The translations under genes were made by a program, and so were the position numbers. Shown here piece by piece: positions 22,194-31,790 of a DNA stretch of 64,000 nucleotides. Positions within the stretch are counted from its first letter, which is position 1. Each line of letters starts with the position of its first letter. A model generated the notes under the pieces. It did no database searches and was not told where the DNA came from. It was given only the letters and a program-made list of their open reading frames with translations. The DNA comes from Pseudomicrostroma phylloplanum (Eukaryota; Basidiomycota; Exobasidiomycetes; Microstromatales): the NCBI GenBank assembly GCA_039545275.1, contig BCHS01000007.1, positions 620,001 to 684,000 of the forward strand, in the 5' to 3' direction.

Positions 22194-24347
22194 CTACTCC
22201 CCTCCCGCCTTGACCTTCTTTGCCGTGCCAATGACGGTCGAGTTGACTTTACTAGCAAAGCGCAAGCTGCACAGACTCTCTCCGAGATGTTCCGCCATGG
22301 GCGAGAGGGCAAGCAGCATGAGTGTCTTGCTATTCCCCCCAAGCGAATTCTTGAGCAGCCAAGTCAGAGTGGAGTTCCTATAAGGGATGTGCGTGACAGC
22401 TTTCCCTGCGCCAAGGGCAGAAATGACATCCGAGAGGGAGCTGAGCGACTTATTGATGCTCACTGCCTCCTTGAATCGCTTCGCATCATCCCCACTCCCG
22501 CTGTTCGCTAGACGCTCGCTACCAGCCAGATCCACCAGGCTGAGAGTCGCATCGCAGCTCTCCATCGTTGAAGCGTTTGAGCCTCTTACGCGGAGTGTGA
22601 AGACGGAGTGAGAACGAGAGGAGCGCTCGTTCATTAGTGTTGCTGCTACGGAGCGCTTGGAAGAGGCCTTGGAGAGGAGGGAAAAGACTTGCGAGGGAGA
22701 GGTGAGAGGAAGGACCACGGCGTCTGAGACGGTCGTGCGGCCCTTTTCGTGCTTCACCTCATGCTTGGGCGCAGATTCGAGAGATCCTTTGCCGAGGAGA
22801 TCGTGGATCGTCTCATTGTAGATCTCTAGCATGCCACCCTCAAAGTCGTAGGTCCACCCCTTGTCTTTCAGGCTCTCGGCGGTAGCGAAGAGCATCTGTA
22901 CCGCGCGTGGGATCAGACCTGCGCCGCTGTCGGCAGTCGGCGTCAGCTCGGAGCCATTGAAGTTGGAGTCGGGAAGGCCTGAGCCTTCGAGGGTGTGCGT
23001 CTTTCCCGATCCGGTCTGACCGTAGGCGAAGATGCAAGTCTGAAGAGAGAAGGGAGAGGTTCAGCATTTGGCATAGGCCGTGAGAGCGCTTGTCATGGCT
23101 GGCACACTCACGTTGTAGCCGTCCAACACGCTCTGCATCAAGTGTTCCACCTCGCCAAAGACATCGCGCTGGCTAGCTTCCGGGCCAAAGACCCTGTCGA
23201 ATGAGAAGCCAAACGACTTCATGGTGGCCGTACCCGTCGCCGACTCTCCAGCGCTCAGCACCTCAATCTCCTTGGCTTCTCTCGGGTTCGGCAGCTTGAT
23301 CGTTGCGAGTGCTCCTGCATTTTGAGAGGGCAGAGCGGGACGGATACGAGCAAAGACTCGAATATTGCCGCGCAGCTCTTGGATCTCATTGTGTAGCTTC
23401 CTACGCAGAGACTCTGCCTCTCGTAGCTCGTTCTCGATCTCCACCACCGCTGCACGCTGGGCGGCGAGCGTTGCCTCCATTTCTACAATCATGGTCTCTT
23501 TGACCTTGAGCTGATCTTGCGTAGACTGCAGCTCTGTCCTCAAGGCCGAGTTGTTGGCCTCCAATGTGAGATGGGCTGTGGAGCTATTGGCCATCGAGTC
23601 CTTGAGCGCCTTGATCATCGACCGCTCCCTCTCCAAGTCCTCCTCCCACATCTTCTTCTCCCTAGCATGGGCCTGCCTCAGCTGTAGCATCTCATCATCG
23701 AAGATGGTTCTCCGTCGACCTGCCTCCCTCTTTTGCTCCTTGGCCAGCCGCTTGGACTCCTCGAGGTTCTCCTCGAGCTGAAGCACCTTGTCCTCGTACT
23801 TTTTGCGCTCCGTCTTTTCTGCTGCCATCTGCGCTTCTGTGTTGGCGCGCTCTTGGTCGAACATGGCTGCCATTGCTTGAAGCTGAGCTTGGATCTCGTT
23901 GAGCTGGGATGGCGACTGTGAGGTGATAGTAGAGACTGTGAGCTCTCCTTCAACGTCCGTCTAGCCGCCAACAACACGCGGCTGATTGCTCACCTGCTCC
24001 TCATCGGACGAGGGCCTCTTAACTCCGTGCGTTGGTCTCGAAGACGCGCTGCCCACCCTCCTGGCTCCTGCTGCTGCTCCGGCGGTTGTGGCGGTCGTAG
24101 GCTTGCGAAGTCCTCCGGCGGCGGCAGATGCTGTTCTCGTGGCCGCTCCGCCCGCTCGATTGGTAGTAGCTACGGCCATTGGCTTCCGGGCAGGTGCGGG
24201 GCCACCAGGAATGGTGAGCCCTCGAGATGACGTGGGCACGCCCGAAGAGGTAGCTGCGGTGGTACGTCTGGCGACAGGAGCAGCAGTGGGTGGTGCGATC
24301 CTCGATGAGGGGGGCTGCCTGCCGGATGTGCCGGAGGAGGAGGACAT
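22194..24347 (-). CDS. Kinesin-14 (C-terminal, minus-end-directed motor)
   Basis: Three exons, 24347-23994, 23915-23112 and 23039-22194 (introns 78 and 72 bp), give 667 residues. The first 118 residues are a basic Ser/Thr/Ala-rich tail, probably microtubule-binding. Residues about 130-300 form a coiled coil (repeated EREK/LQLEE heptads). The motor starts at the kinesin-14 neck, ELRGNIRVFARIRP (about 300). It holds the P-loop GQTGSGKT (393-400, created across the second splice: GYN joined to TCIFAYGQTGSGKT), NERSSRSHSVF and LVDLAGSER. A motor at the C-terminus with the neck sequence 'ELRGNIRV' is diagnostic of the Kar3/Ncd/Klp2 class. These motors work on spindle microtubules and in nuclear movement or karyogamy. 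The gene is divergent from the AIM3-like gene. Confidence 0.93.
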
Positions 24348-24815
24348 GGCGGATAGCTTGGCGGGGAATCGGGGGCCGAGATCAATACAGAGACGGCGAA
24401 CTCGAAGTGAAAGCGCGACCTTGTCGGCTGGGTATGAGAGCAGGTACGATGAGGAGACGGAGGCTTCCCCTTGGAGAGATCGTCTGTGTTGTCTTGAGCC
24501 TTGTGATCGTGGTTGGTATGTGTGGTATCCTGACCTCTGGAGGTGTTGAGGTGTTGGTCGTGTTCCAAAACACACCACCCGCTTCCCGTGAGCGGAGTCA
24601 CAAACAGGCGCGACCCAAACACGAGACGCCTCGGGTCGGGGGAGAACTCATCTTCCGTTCCGGCCTTCGCCCCCACTTCGCACTGGCCACTGCCAAGAAT
24701 GGCCGAGAGGTTCCGCTGAGCCAGACTGCCAAGACAGGGCAGCGCACGGTTGCACCTCGTCACCTCACCTTCCTCTTCCTCTCCACACCATCGTCCCAGC
24801 ATCCCCTCATCCAGC
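24348..24815. promoter_or_regulatory. Shared divergent promoter, kinesin-14 and AIM3-like gene
   Basis: A spacer of 468 bp between two divergent starts. It has pyrimidine-rich sequence before the AIM3-like ATG (about 24765-24800). No other gene was seen. Confidence 0.45.
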
Positions 24816-26702
24816 ATGCCTTGGAAGCCGGCCTACGCAGGCCAGTACCTAGACAAGCTCGAAGAGGCGCGTAAGGTCGCAGCCGACAAGCTCAAAGCAG
24901 CCAATACAGACAAGTCGGCCAACTTCTCCGACCGCATCAAGACCGTAAGGGGATCACAGACGGCTGTGGGAGCACGATGGGATCAGGAAGCGGCAGCGAG
25001 GAGACAAGCGCAGGGACTGGACGATGTAGAGGGTGAAGAGCATGGAGGGTCTGCAGCGGCAGCTTCCTCTGCGGGTGATAGGCATCTACCACCTTCGCGG
25101 GCGCTGGGATATAGGGGACCACCCCCTCAGCGTACGGGCGCATCAGTAACGTCGGCTGGCAGTGCAGCCGCACCCCCACCACCTCCTCCGAGACCTAACA
25201 ACGGCCCCGCCGGCGTCACTCGACCGCCCTTGCCAGCCCGGTCATCCACACAAGGATCAAGTGGCGCCCCTCCTCCCCCGCCCGCACGGGGAGGTGTGCA
25301 ACGGACCAATCCACCCTTGCCACCCAGGATGAACAACGAGAGTGGCACGCCAAACCCTCCGCCGCCCTACAAGCCCACGCCTGCAGCAGATGAAGCCACT
25401 GCCGCTCTGGACAACATGAGCATCGCAGCTGCCGCTCCGCCGCCTCCGCCGGCCAGAAGAGGGCCTCCCCCGGTGCCTGCCACACGCAAGCCCGGTCCTC
25501 CGCCCATTCCTGGCAATAGACCTTCACCCAGCTCGGCTCCCCGCGCTGCCGCCGCTACATCCTCACAAGCGCCCGCAGCTCCTCCATCTCGACCTCAAGC
25601 CCCGCCACGCCCAGTAGCCTCTTCCTCCGCACCTGTAACCCTCGTGCCCCTCTCATGCTCCCGCCACCCCTCAACCGAAGCATGCAAAGCGCTCACAGCC
25701 GCCACTTTCTTCTGCTATCCCTCGCACTACCCCCAATGGTCCTCCCCAACACCCTGGTTTGCCTCAAAAGGGCAGGGTCAGATCGTGCCCCCGCCCTCCC
25801 TTGAGGAAAGAAAGGACCTCTTTACAAAGTACGCATGGATGTCGTACGGTCCGAGTGTCAAGATCCAGGGGGTGCTGCAGTTCGACGACCTCTCTACACT
25901 GTGGTACCAGATCTCCTACACCGCACGGGACGTGGGAAACTTTGAGTGTAAAGTCTCGTACGCAGAGCCTCCTTCGCCCTGGGGCGAGCTCAGCCACCCC
26001 GGTCTGCTCAAGGCGAGCGCAGAGGGGTACGGTGAGCTCGTGGCGCGCAAGGTGGAGCAGTGGGAGGGCACCGTAGTAGGGGACGGGGAGTGCTGGACGC
26101 TTGCGGCGCAGGCGCTGCAAGAGGTTAACCGCGAGCAGGGCTATGCCCCCGATGTGCAGATGCTCGAGAGTGTAGGCCGTACGCACGGCCATCTTATCTA
26201 CCACGCCTCCATTGATGGCGCCTCTGGGCAAGCCAGCGGGATATGGAGAGGAGGAGATCTAGGGCAGGTACGTAGGGGAGATATCATCGAGTGGGCCACC
26301 TCCTCTTTCCACCTCCCCGATGGACGCACAGTAAGCCTCGGCGCCCCCGAGAGGGGAATGCCAGACCATACCGCCGTAATCATCGGTGTCACTCCTCCGC
26401 CACGCACCAGCTCCAGTTCTAGCTCCACTGGTGCTTCACACTCCTCCCTCCCCACGGATCAGTACGTCCTCCCCCCCTCGGAGCTCCTCGGATCCCTAAC
26501 AGTCCTAGAGCAAGCAGCAGGCCAAGTAGTCCATCGCACCTCCTTCCCCTTTGGCGACGCACCGCGCGCTTGGACCCGCGGGGCTCTATGGATCTTTAGA
26601 CCTGTTGGGAGGGAGGGCTTGTTGGAGGGAGAGGTGGAGCCGGGGGCTTGGGATGGAGAAGGGGAGAGGAGGAGGAGAAAAGGGTGGGAGCCGTTGAATT
26701 GA
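24816..26702 (+). CDS. AIM3/BBC1-like proline-rich protein with C-terminal cysteine-proteinase fold
   Basis: A single exon of 628 residues, starting at the only ATG that opens MPWKPAYAGQYLDKLEEARK. Residues about 1-50 are a charged helical segment. Residues about 90-290 are a Pro-rich linker with many PPPPP-R/K SH3-ligand motifs. From about residue 295 a folded domain begins (HPSTEACKALTAATFFCYP), with LWYQISYTARDVGNFECKV, DGECWTLAAQALQEV (Cys426) and MPDHTAVIIG (His518). This matches the C-terminal domain of yeast Bbc1 and Aim3, described as a cysteine-proteinase-like fold. Those proteins act at cortical actin patches through Rvs167, Las17/WASP and myosin-I. There is no N-terminal SH3 domain, so it resembles Aim3 more than Bbc1. 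Whether Cys426/His518 are catalytic is unknown. The protein probably regulates endocytic actin assembly. Confidence 0.78.
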   Translation: MPWKPAYAGQYLDKLEEARKVAADKLKAANTDKSANFSDRIKTVRGSQTAVGARWDQEAAARRQAQGLDDVEGEEHGGSAAAASSAGDRHLPPSRALGYRGPPPQRTGASVTSAGSAAAPPPPPPRPNNGPAGVTRPPLPARSSTQGSSGAPPPPPARGGVQRTNPPLPPRMNNESGTPNPPPPYKPTPAADEATAALDNMSIAAAAPPPPPARRGPPPVPATRKPGPPPIPGNRPSPSSAPRAAAATSSQAPAAPPSRPQAPPRPVASSSAPVTLVPLSCSRHPSTEACKALTAATFFCYPSHYPQWSSPTPWFASKGQGQIVPPPSLEERKDLFTKYAWMSYGPSVKIQGVLQFDDLSTLWYQISYTARDVGNFECKVSYAEPPSPWGELSHPGLLKASAEGYGELVARKVEQWEGTVVGDGECWTLAAQALQEVNREQGYAPDVQMLESVGRTHGHLIYHASIDGASGQASGIWRGGDLGQVRRGDIIEWATSSFHLPDGRTVSLGAPERGMPDHTAVIIGVTPPPRTSSSSSSTGASHSSLPTDQYVLPPSELLGSLTVLEQAAGQVVHRTSFPFGDAPRAWTRGALWIFRPVGREGLLEGEVEPGAWDGEGERRRRKGWEPLN

Positions 26703-26851
26703 ATTGAGGGTTGGGACTAGGAAGGGGAAGGGTGGGGAGAGGATTGTTGTGTTCACTAGTCGCCACAAGGAGGGGAGATCCTCAATACTAAGGTATAGAT
26801 ATCATTCCTGCGTCTACTTCTACTTCTCTCTGACAATCAAATGAACACAAA

Positions 26852-29049
26852 TCAACAGATCGTCCAAGCAACGACCACTCCCACACCCACACCCTTTTCC
26901 CCCTCCCCACCCGCGCCCGCGCCCTCACTTGAGGTTGCGCCCGCTCCAACAGGCAGTGGCAATACCTCTCCCACCAGTCCGGGAAAGCCACGGAGCGTGG
27001 TACGCACGTCTAGGGTCAGGAGGGAGCGGAACTCGGATGAGGTGGAGCGGTCGAGGTCGAGGATTTCGCGTGTTGAGGTGGAAGTGGTGGTGGTAGGGAG
27101 GATGGGGTTAGTGGTGGAGGTGGAAGAGAGGCGCGAGTAGAGGGTTGGAAGCTGTGCGCGTAGTAGTGGGAAGCAGTGAGTGTTAGGATCCCGGAGGGCG
27201 GAGGGTCTGACAGGTGAGGCGTGAAATACTCACATCGGTGCGCCAATCGAGGTACTCCACCTTGACCTTCGCCTCTCTTGCGCCTTGATCCTCCTCCTCG
27301 CTGCTGGGCGGAACAGGCGTCGAGGTCCCGCTTGCCTTGCTCGCACTACTTGCAGCGGAGGGCTTGGTGGTCGTCTTCTTCTTGAGAGTGCCATTGACGC
27401 TCGTACCGGTGACCGCAGGCTTCAACGACCCCTCACTCCCATCCTTCGCAGAGCTGCCCGGTGCCCCTCCTCCCAGTGCTGGTACCTCGACCTTCCAATT
27501 CACATGCTCAAAGCGCCCCCAGGTCGCCGAGCCAGGCACGTCCGAGTGGACTACGATGCGCCTCAGCAGCGGGAGGTGAGACTCGTCTCTGTCTTCTTCT
27601 GGCTCGCCTTGCTCTGGTGGTAGAGGGGCAAAGAGAAGGTCAAGACCCAGGGAGGGGTACGAGTAGAAGATGGGGGGGGCAGCTGAAAGGGTACGGCAAC
27701 AGAAATAAGAAGACTTTAGTGATGGCGACTCGTCGGCTCAACTGTCTCTAGGGGTCGCACTCACGAGAGATGCCAAAGTCGACATCCTCCGCGCCTTCCT
27801 CCATGCCAAAGCCATCGACCGATCCTTTCTCGCCTTTGACCCATTTCCTTTCTGGAGCGCCCAAATCGAGAAGGACGTCCTGCTGCGACGTCTCCTGGAG
27901 CCTGAGCGTGAGCTTCGATCGAGTCGGGCTGCTAGCAGCGGTGGCGTCGTCTGGTGGGCGTATGAGATGGAGTGTGAGTCCTCGATGAGGCTGGATGGAG
28001 GGTAGTTCGTGATGTCAGTTACAATGACCAGTGTCGTCCAGCTGAGAGACGTGACTTACTCTGATAATGGCCTGCTCAAGGATCATACCTGCGCTCGCCA
28101 CATTAGCATCCTTCCACACACCATCGCATTGGGCAGTATCTGTTACCTGCCCTTCCAGAGAGATGCCTCTGGTTTCGCTCCCTCGCTTGAGCCCTGCGTG
28201 ATGTTCCACCCGAGGCCACGGCACTTCTCTTGGGTTCAGAGGATCCTCCCCAACGTGTAGCACCAGCGCAACGGGCCTGGCGTTTTTGCTCAGCTCGCTT
28301 CGATCTTGACCTTGAGCGTCGAACAAGAAGGAGAAGCCATCGTAGGAGAGGACCCACCTCTCCTTCTGCAGCGGCGGACGCGAAGTCGAGCTGCTGGAAG
28401 AAGACGAAGAGGATGCTGTAGTCTTGTTGCCAGAAAGAGGCAGGTAGTTGTGCAACCCATCCGTGCTGGTGTATCTCCTCGCGGGGTAGGTAGGGCCAAA
28501 GAGCTGCTGGATATCTCCCCTGGTGAGCAGGGAAGAGGCAGACTTGCCGCTCCTCCCGGTTTCTTCGCCGCCGTCTACATGCAGCGTCTTGCCCTTCCAG
28601 AGCAGCTCCACTCTCCTCCTGTATGCCGCTTCCTCCCTGTCCCCATTCAGGTCACTTGGTGCTCCAATGTCGTCCTCGCTACCTTCTTCGCCAAGACTGA
28701 GCACGACGACCTTCATCCGCCCACCTTCGAATACGCAGCTAATCCTGCGATCTGGCCGTACGACGACGAGTCCATCGCGCGGATCATGGGCCTCAAAGTC
28801 AAAGGTGACGCGTGGGAATAGGGTGGGTCCATGCGCGGCTTTACTATGGCTCGTCGAGGAAGAATGTCTGAGATAGCGTAGCGTGGTGTAGACTGTTGAG
28901 CCTAGCACAAAGGGTCCGAGACTTGCTGCGGGGTTGAGAGGTAGGGAGATGGTAGGAGGGGCTGCTCGGCTGGTGGAGGAGGAGGAGGAGCTCGAGGGGG
29001 CGAGACGCGGTGAGGATGCTGAGGTGAGGGGTGGAGAGAAGGAGGTCAT
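26852..29049 (-). CDS. PHAF1-like protein (UPF0183, C16orf70 family)
   Basis: Five exons on the minus strand: 29049-28147, 28071-28060 (12-nt microexon, residues AIIR), 27990-27765, 27682-27234 and 27151-26852, giving 629 residues. The order of conserved blocks matches the animal family. LGPFVLGSTVYTTLRYLR comes first, then VVVRPDRRISCVFEGGRMKVV and LLTRGDIQQLFGPTYP, then GLTLHLIR followed by QQDVLLDLGAPERKWVKGE. IFYSYPSLGLDLLF and RRIVVHSDVPGSATWGRFEHVNWKVEV come last. In mammals PHAF1 pairs with BCAS3 and is recruited to forming autophagosomes; the fungal role is not known. Ser-rich inserts make it longer than the animal protein (about 420 residues). The microexon boundary is the weakest part: the acceptor could also be three bases earlier, adding a Gln. 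Confidence 0.75.
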
Positions 29050-29632
29050 AGCAGCGCGAGGGCTTCCTGAGCGCACTCCAGAGTTCTGCGGCTAAAGATA
29101 ACGCGGAGATGGTATACGATGATAATGGATGCTGGCGGTGGCTGTACAAGAGGCAGCAGCAGGAGGGAGTGGATGGACGTGTGAGGCCCCTTGCCCCCCC
29201 GGTCCGTCCGTGCATGGGCACTCTTGCCGCGTGGCTCGTGCACGATTGCCCGCATCCAGCCCCAGCCTTTGTGGTGGTGCCTCTGCCTGGCTACCCATGG
29301 CGGCCATGGACTCATATAGCCAACAGCCGAAGCAGAGGCCACAGTGAGCCTAAGCTTCAGGACCATTAGGAGACTTTCACATATGTCTTTGATGAGCAGA
29401 CTGAGAAGGTCGCGGCGGCTATCAGGCTCAAGGCTGCACCATCGAGCGGTATATGATCGCAATGAGGAAGGCCAGTCAGTCAGAACGGACAGCACTCTAT
29501 GGCCCCTGTCGGATCATGTCCTTAAGTCGGAAATATAACATGTCATTCACAACATGAAGCAAAGCTGTCAGGACGGCGCAATAGGAGATCTGAATCGCTG
29601 TGCGCAAGTAGACAGGCAAGCTCGCTTGACAT
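29050..29632. other. Intergenic region upstream of the PHAF1-like gene
   Basis: This region holds the promoter of the PHAF1-like gene and the 3' flank of the candidate small gene. No domain-bearing ORF was seen. Confidence 0.45.
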
Positions 29633-29964
29633 CTAGGGGTGGCTGCCACCAGGAGGGTACTGTGGTGGGCCTGCCGGATCCTTTGGACCCGATGGGTCTG
29701 TTGCATGTGGGTTGGTGCAAGGGTTGTTGCATTTCCAGAGCTGCGGGATAGTGGAAAAGAGTAATGGTCACAACCCAAACGGGACGGAACCGTCGTCAGC
29801 AGTGAGCACGAGACGCCTAGTCGTGTAGGATGGGTCGAACTTACGTTGAAGCAGTCGTTCTCGTAGTCGCAGTACGACCACGAGTAGCATCCGTTGACAC
29901 TGCCCTGTCGAGCAGAGCCCCAGGTTCCTAACTTACATATTTGCTGGGGGATGTACACCTCCAT
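29633..29964 (-). CDS. Candidate small six-cysteine protein
   Basis: Two possible exons, 29964-29845 and 29740-29633, would give 75 residues. The donor is a strong GTAAGT, the acceptor follows a pyrimidine-rich stretch ending ccgcag, the intron is 104 bp, and both sides are in phase 0. The spliced product places six cysteines at regular spacing: C-X15-C-X5-C-X5-C-X5-C-X3-C (ICK, NGC, SYC, NDC, WKC, NPC). It ends in a Pro/Gly-rich tail. The regular spacing appears only after splicing, which argues for a real gene. No family is recognised. No signal peptide is visible at this ATG, so either a further 5' exon supplies one or the protein is intracellular. The gene is low-confidence because it is short and unsupported by homology. 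Confidence 0.35.
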
Positions 29965-30358
29965 CTCTGACTAGGTCAAAGCTCCACCCACAATGTCCTT
30001 CCACCATGCGACATGCCAGAGCCGGGGGGGGTATTCTGTCACATGCCGCTGAAGAAACAGTCGGTCGGCGCTTTGTCACTCCTCACAGACAGAAGCAGAA
30101 GGTAGTGCGGCCGTTCGCACAAGATTGTGTTGAAATGTGTTCATTCGTGATCTTCGTACAGCGAGAACTAGAGCATCAATTTAGCGAGTAGCACATTTAA
30201 AAGCATCGGATGAGAGAAAAATGTAAGGCGATGTGGTGTGGTTGTGGGGTGAATGTTGCAAAGCTATAGAATAGGACACGAAACTTGATTCATGATAAGC
30301 GAAACAAGTATGGAAAAGGAGGAAAGCGTTAGGATCGACAAGGAGGGCCTTGAGCCAT
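29965..30358. other. Intergenic region between the candidate small gene and the hydroxylase
   Basis: AT-richer than most of the window. It holds the 3' flank of the fatty acid hydroxylase gene and any promoter or 5' exon of the candidate cysteine-rich gene. It includes an eight-base G run near 30023-30030. Confidence 0.4.
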
Positions 30359-31546
30359 CTAGAAGACGGGTGTCTCGATCCTCTCTCCGACGGTACCGAA
30401 GAGCCTATCCCAAATCCTGGTCTGCTTTCCGTAGTTCTTTCCACTCTTGCCGAATCGGTGGTGCAGGTCGTGGTCCTCTACTGCCAGCTCCATGTTGGCT
30501 AGACGGAGGAACTGACCCAGGATGGGGTGCCTCCACACTGCTCGGATACCCGAGTGACCAAGCGCCTCAACGTAGAGTGTGTAGACGACGAGGAAGTGAA
30601 GCTCCACAAAGGACAGCTTGGGTGAGACGGCAGTGGCGAGGAAGGGGATGATGAAGATTTCCAGACACTCCTGGATGTCGTCGGCAAGGATGGACAGGAT
30701 GGGAGTTGGGTGCTTGGTGGCGTGGTGTTGACGGTGGATGAACCAGAGCGAGTCGAACTCGTGGGTGGAGCGGTGGTAGAGGTAGAACCAGTAGTCCAGA
30801 GCACACTCCCACCAAGCCATCTTCAGCGGTGTCATCAGAGACAGACCCTCGAATGGGTTGGTCATCTCACCCCTCCAGGCGAGGAGGAAGGGTCCCATGG
30901 TACGGAAGACGGTGTAGATGAAGATGGATCGGCCGAGGTGGTTGACGTGCCTGTCGTCGACCATGTCTCGACCACGATTCTGCTCGTCGAAGCAGCCGTA
31001 CTCGCCCATGAAGCGATGCAGACGCTTGATCATCGACTTGGCGAAGAAGACGAAGGAAAGGTGGTACATCATCCAGGCAGGGGCCCAGTGCATGGGGTGC
31101 TCTGGCAGCATGAAGTTCCAGGCGCTGTGCAGCAGAAGAGGGATAGAGCCGGTGGTGATGATGAACAGATTCTCTTCCCACATCGGTCGGACGGGGGGAG
31201 GTCCACGCAGCTCGCTGTCATCTTCCCTGCGCTGATAGGCAGTGTCGGGTCCAATGTCTAGACCGCAAATGTACTCCCACAGGTTGCGCTCCATGGCTGG
31301 CTTAAGGTGCCATGTGGTCTTGGGCCTCACTCCGTACACCTTGTCGAAGCCTTTGCCAGAGTCGGGGTCGGTAGCGATGGCGCCCTTGCCAGCGCCGCCA
31401 GGTGCCTCGGGGGCGGGCTCATCGCAAGCATTGTCGGGCGGGAGTGTGGGTGCCTCGGAGCCAGAGTTGCGACGACCGTCGAGAGATGGCCTTGTGTTAA
31501 GAGGAGGCTTACCTGCCTCCTTTGGGATCTCAGCCTTGGACGTCAT
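30359..31546 (-). CDS. Fatty acid hydroxylase superfamily (sterol desaturase-like) membrane enzyme
   Basis: A single exon of 395 residues. The first 75 residues are polar and disordered. The rest contains four or so hydrophobic segments (about 125-145, 155-170, 205-225, 293-330) and the histidine clusters of the di-iron hydroxylase/desaturase family: HRSTH (258-262), HRQHH (271-275), His331 and HDLHH (359-363). The sequence DYWFYLYHRSTHEFDSLWFIHRQHH is the classic family core. These are ER enzymes that use O2, iron and reduced cytochrome b5. Members include sterol C-4 methyl oxidase, C-5 desaturase and sphinganine hydroxylase. The sequence does not follow Erg25, Erg3 or Sur2 closely enough for me to name the substrate, so I leave it as a superfamily call. 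A TATATA lies about 46 bases upstream of the ATG. Confidence 0.82.
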   Translation of the reverse strand: MTSKAEIPKEAGKPPLNTRPSLDGRRNSGSEAPTLPPDNACDEPAPEAPGGAGKGAIATDPDSGKGFDKVYGVRPKTTWHLKPAMERNLWEYICGLDIGPDTAYQRREDDSELRGPPPVRPMWEENLFIITTGSIPLLLHSAWNFMLPEHPMHWAPAWMMYHLSFVFFAKSMIKRLHRFMGEYGCFDEQNRGRDMVDDRHVNHLGRSIFIYTVFRTMGPFLLAWRGEMTNPFEGLSLMTPLKMAWWECALDYWFYLYHRSTHEFDSLWFIHRQHHATKHPTPILSILADDIQECLEIFIIPFLATAVSPKLSFVELHFLVVYTLYVEALGHSGIRAVWRHPILGQFLRLANMELAVEDHDLHHRFGKSGKNYGKQTRIWDRLFGTVGERIETPVF

Positions 31547-31591
31547 TGTTGTGTGTGAGCCAAGTGGCCGATGTGTGGAATGGACTTGAGG

Positions 31592-31597
31592 TATATA
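31592..31597 (-). promoter_or_regulatory. Possible TATA box of the hydroxylase gene
   Basis: TATATA centred about 48 bases upstream of the hydroxylase start codon at 31546. Position and sequence fit a core promoter element; this rests on position only. Confidence 0.35.
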
Positions 31598-31771
31598 GAC
31601 TGCTGCGAAGAGTGTTGTATGTGTGGCGAGTCGAGTCTTTAGAGAGGGTATTAGATGCTTTGCGTTGGAAGGAGAGTTGTGTGATATCTCTCGTCCTTGC
31701 TATTAGATGGAGAGGATTGGATAAGAAGGAAAGATTTGATGTGGCGAGACCTCACGGCAATCCATGCCTGA

Positions 31772-31790
31772 GGGGCGGGGCGGGGCGGGG
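31772..31790 (+). promoter_or_regulatory. G-quadruplex-type motif upstream of the hydroxylase gene
   Basis: Four runs of four G separated by single C residues (GGGGCGGGGCGGGGCGGGG) on the plus strand, the template strand of the hydroxylase gene, about 225-245 bases from its ATG. The pattern meets the usual G-quadruplex rule and also reads as repeated GC boxes. Function is not known. Confidence 0.5.
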
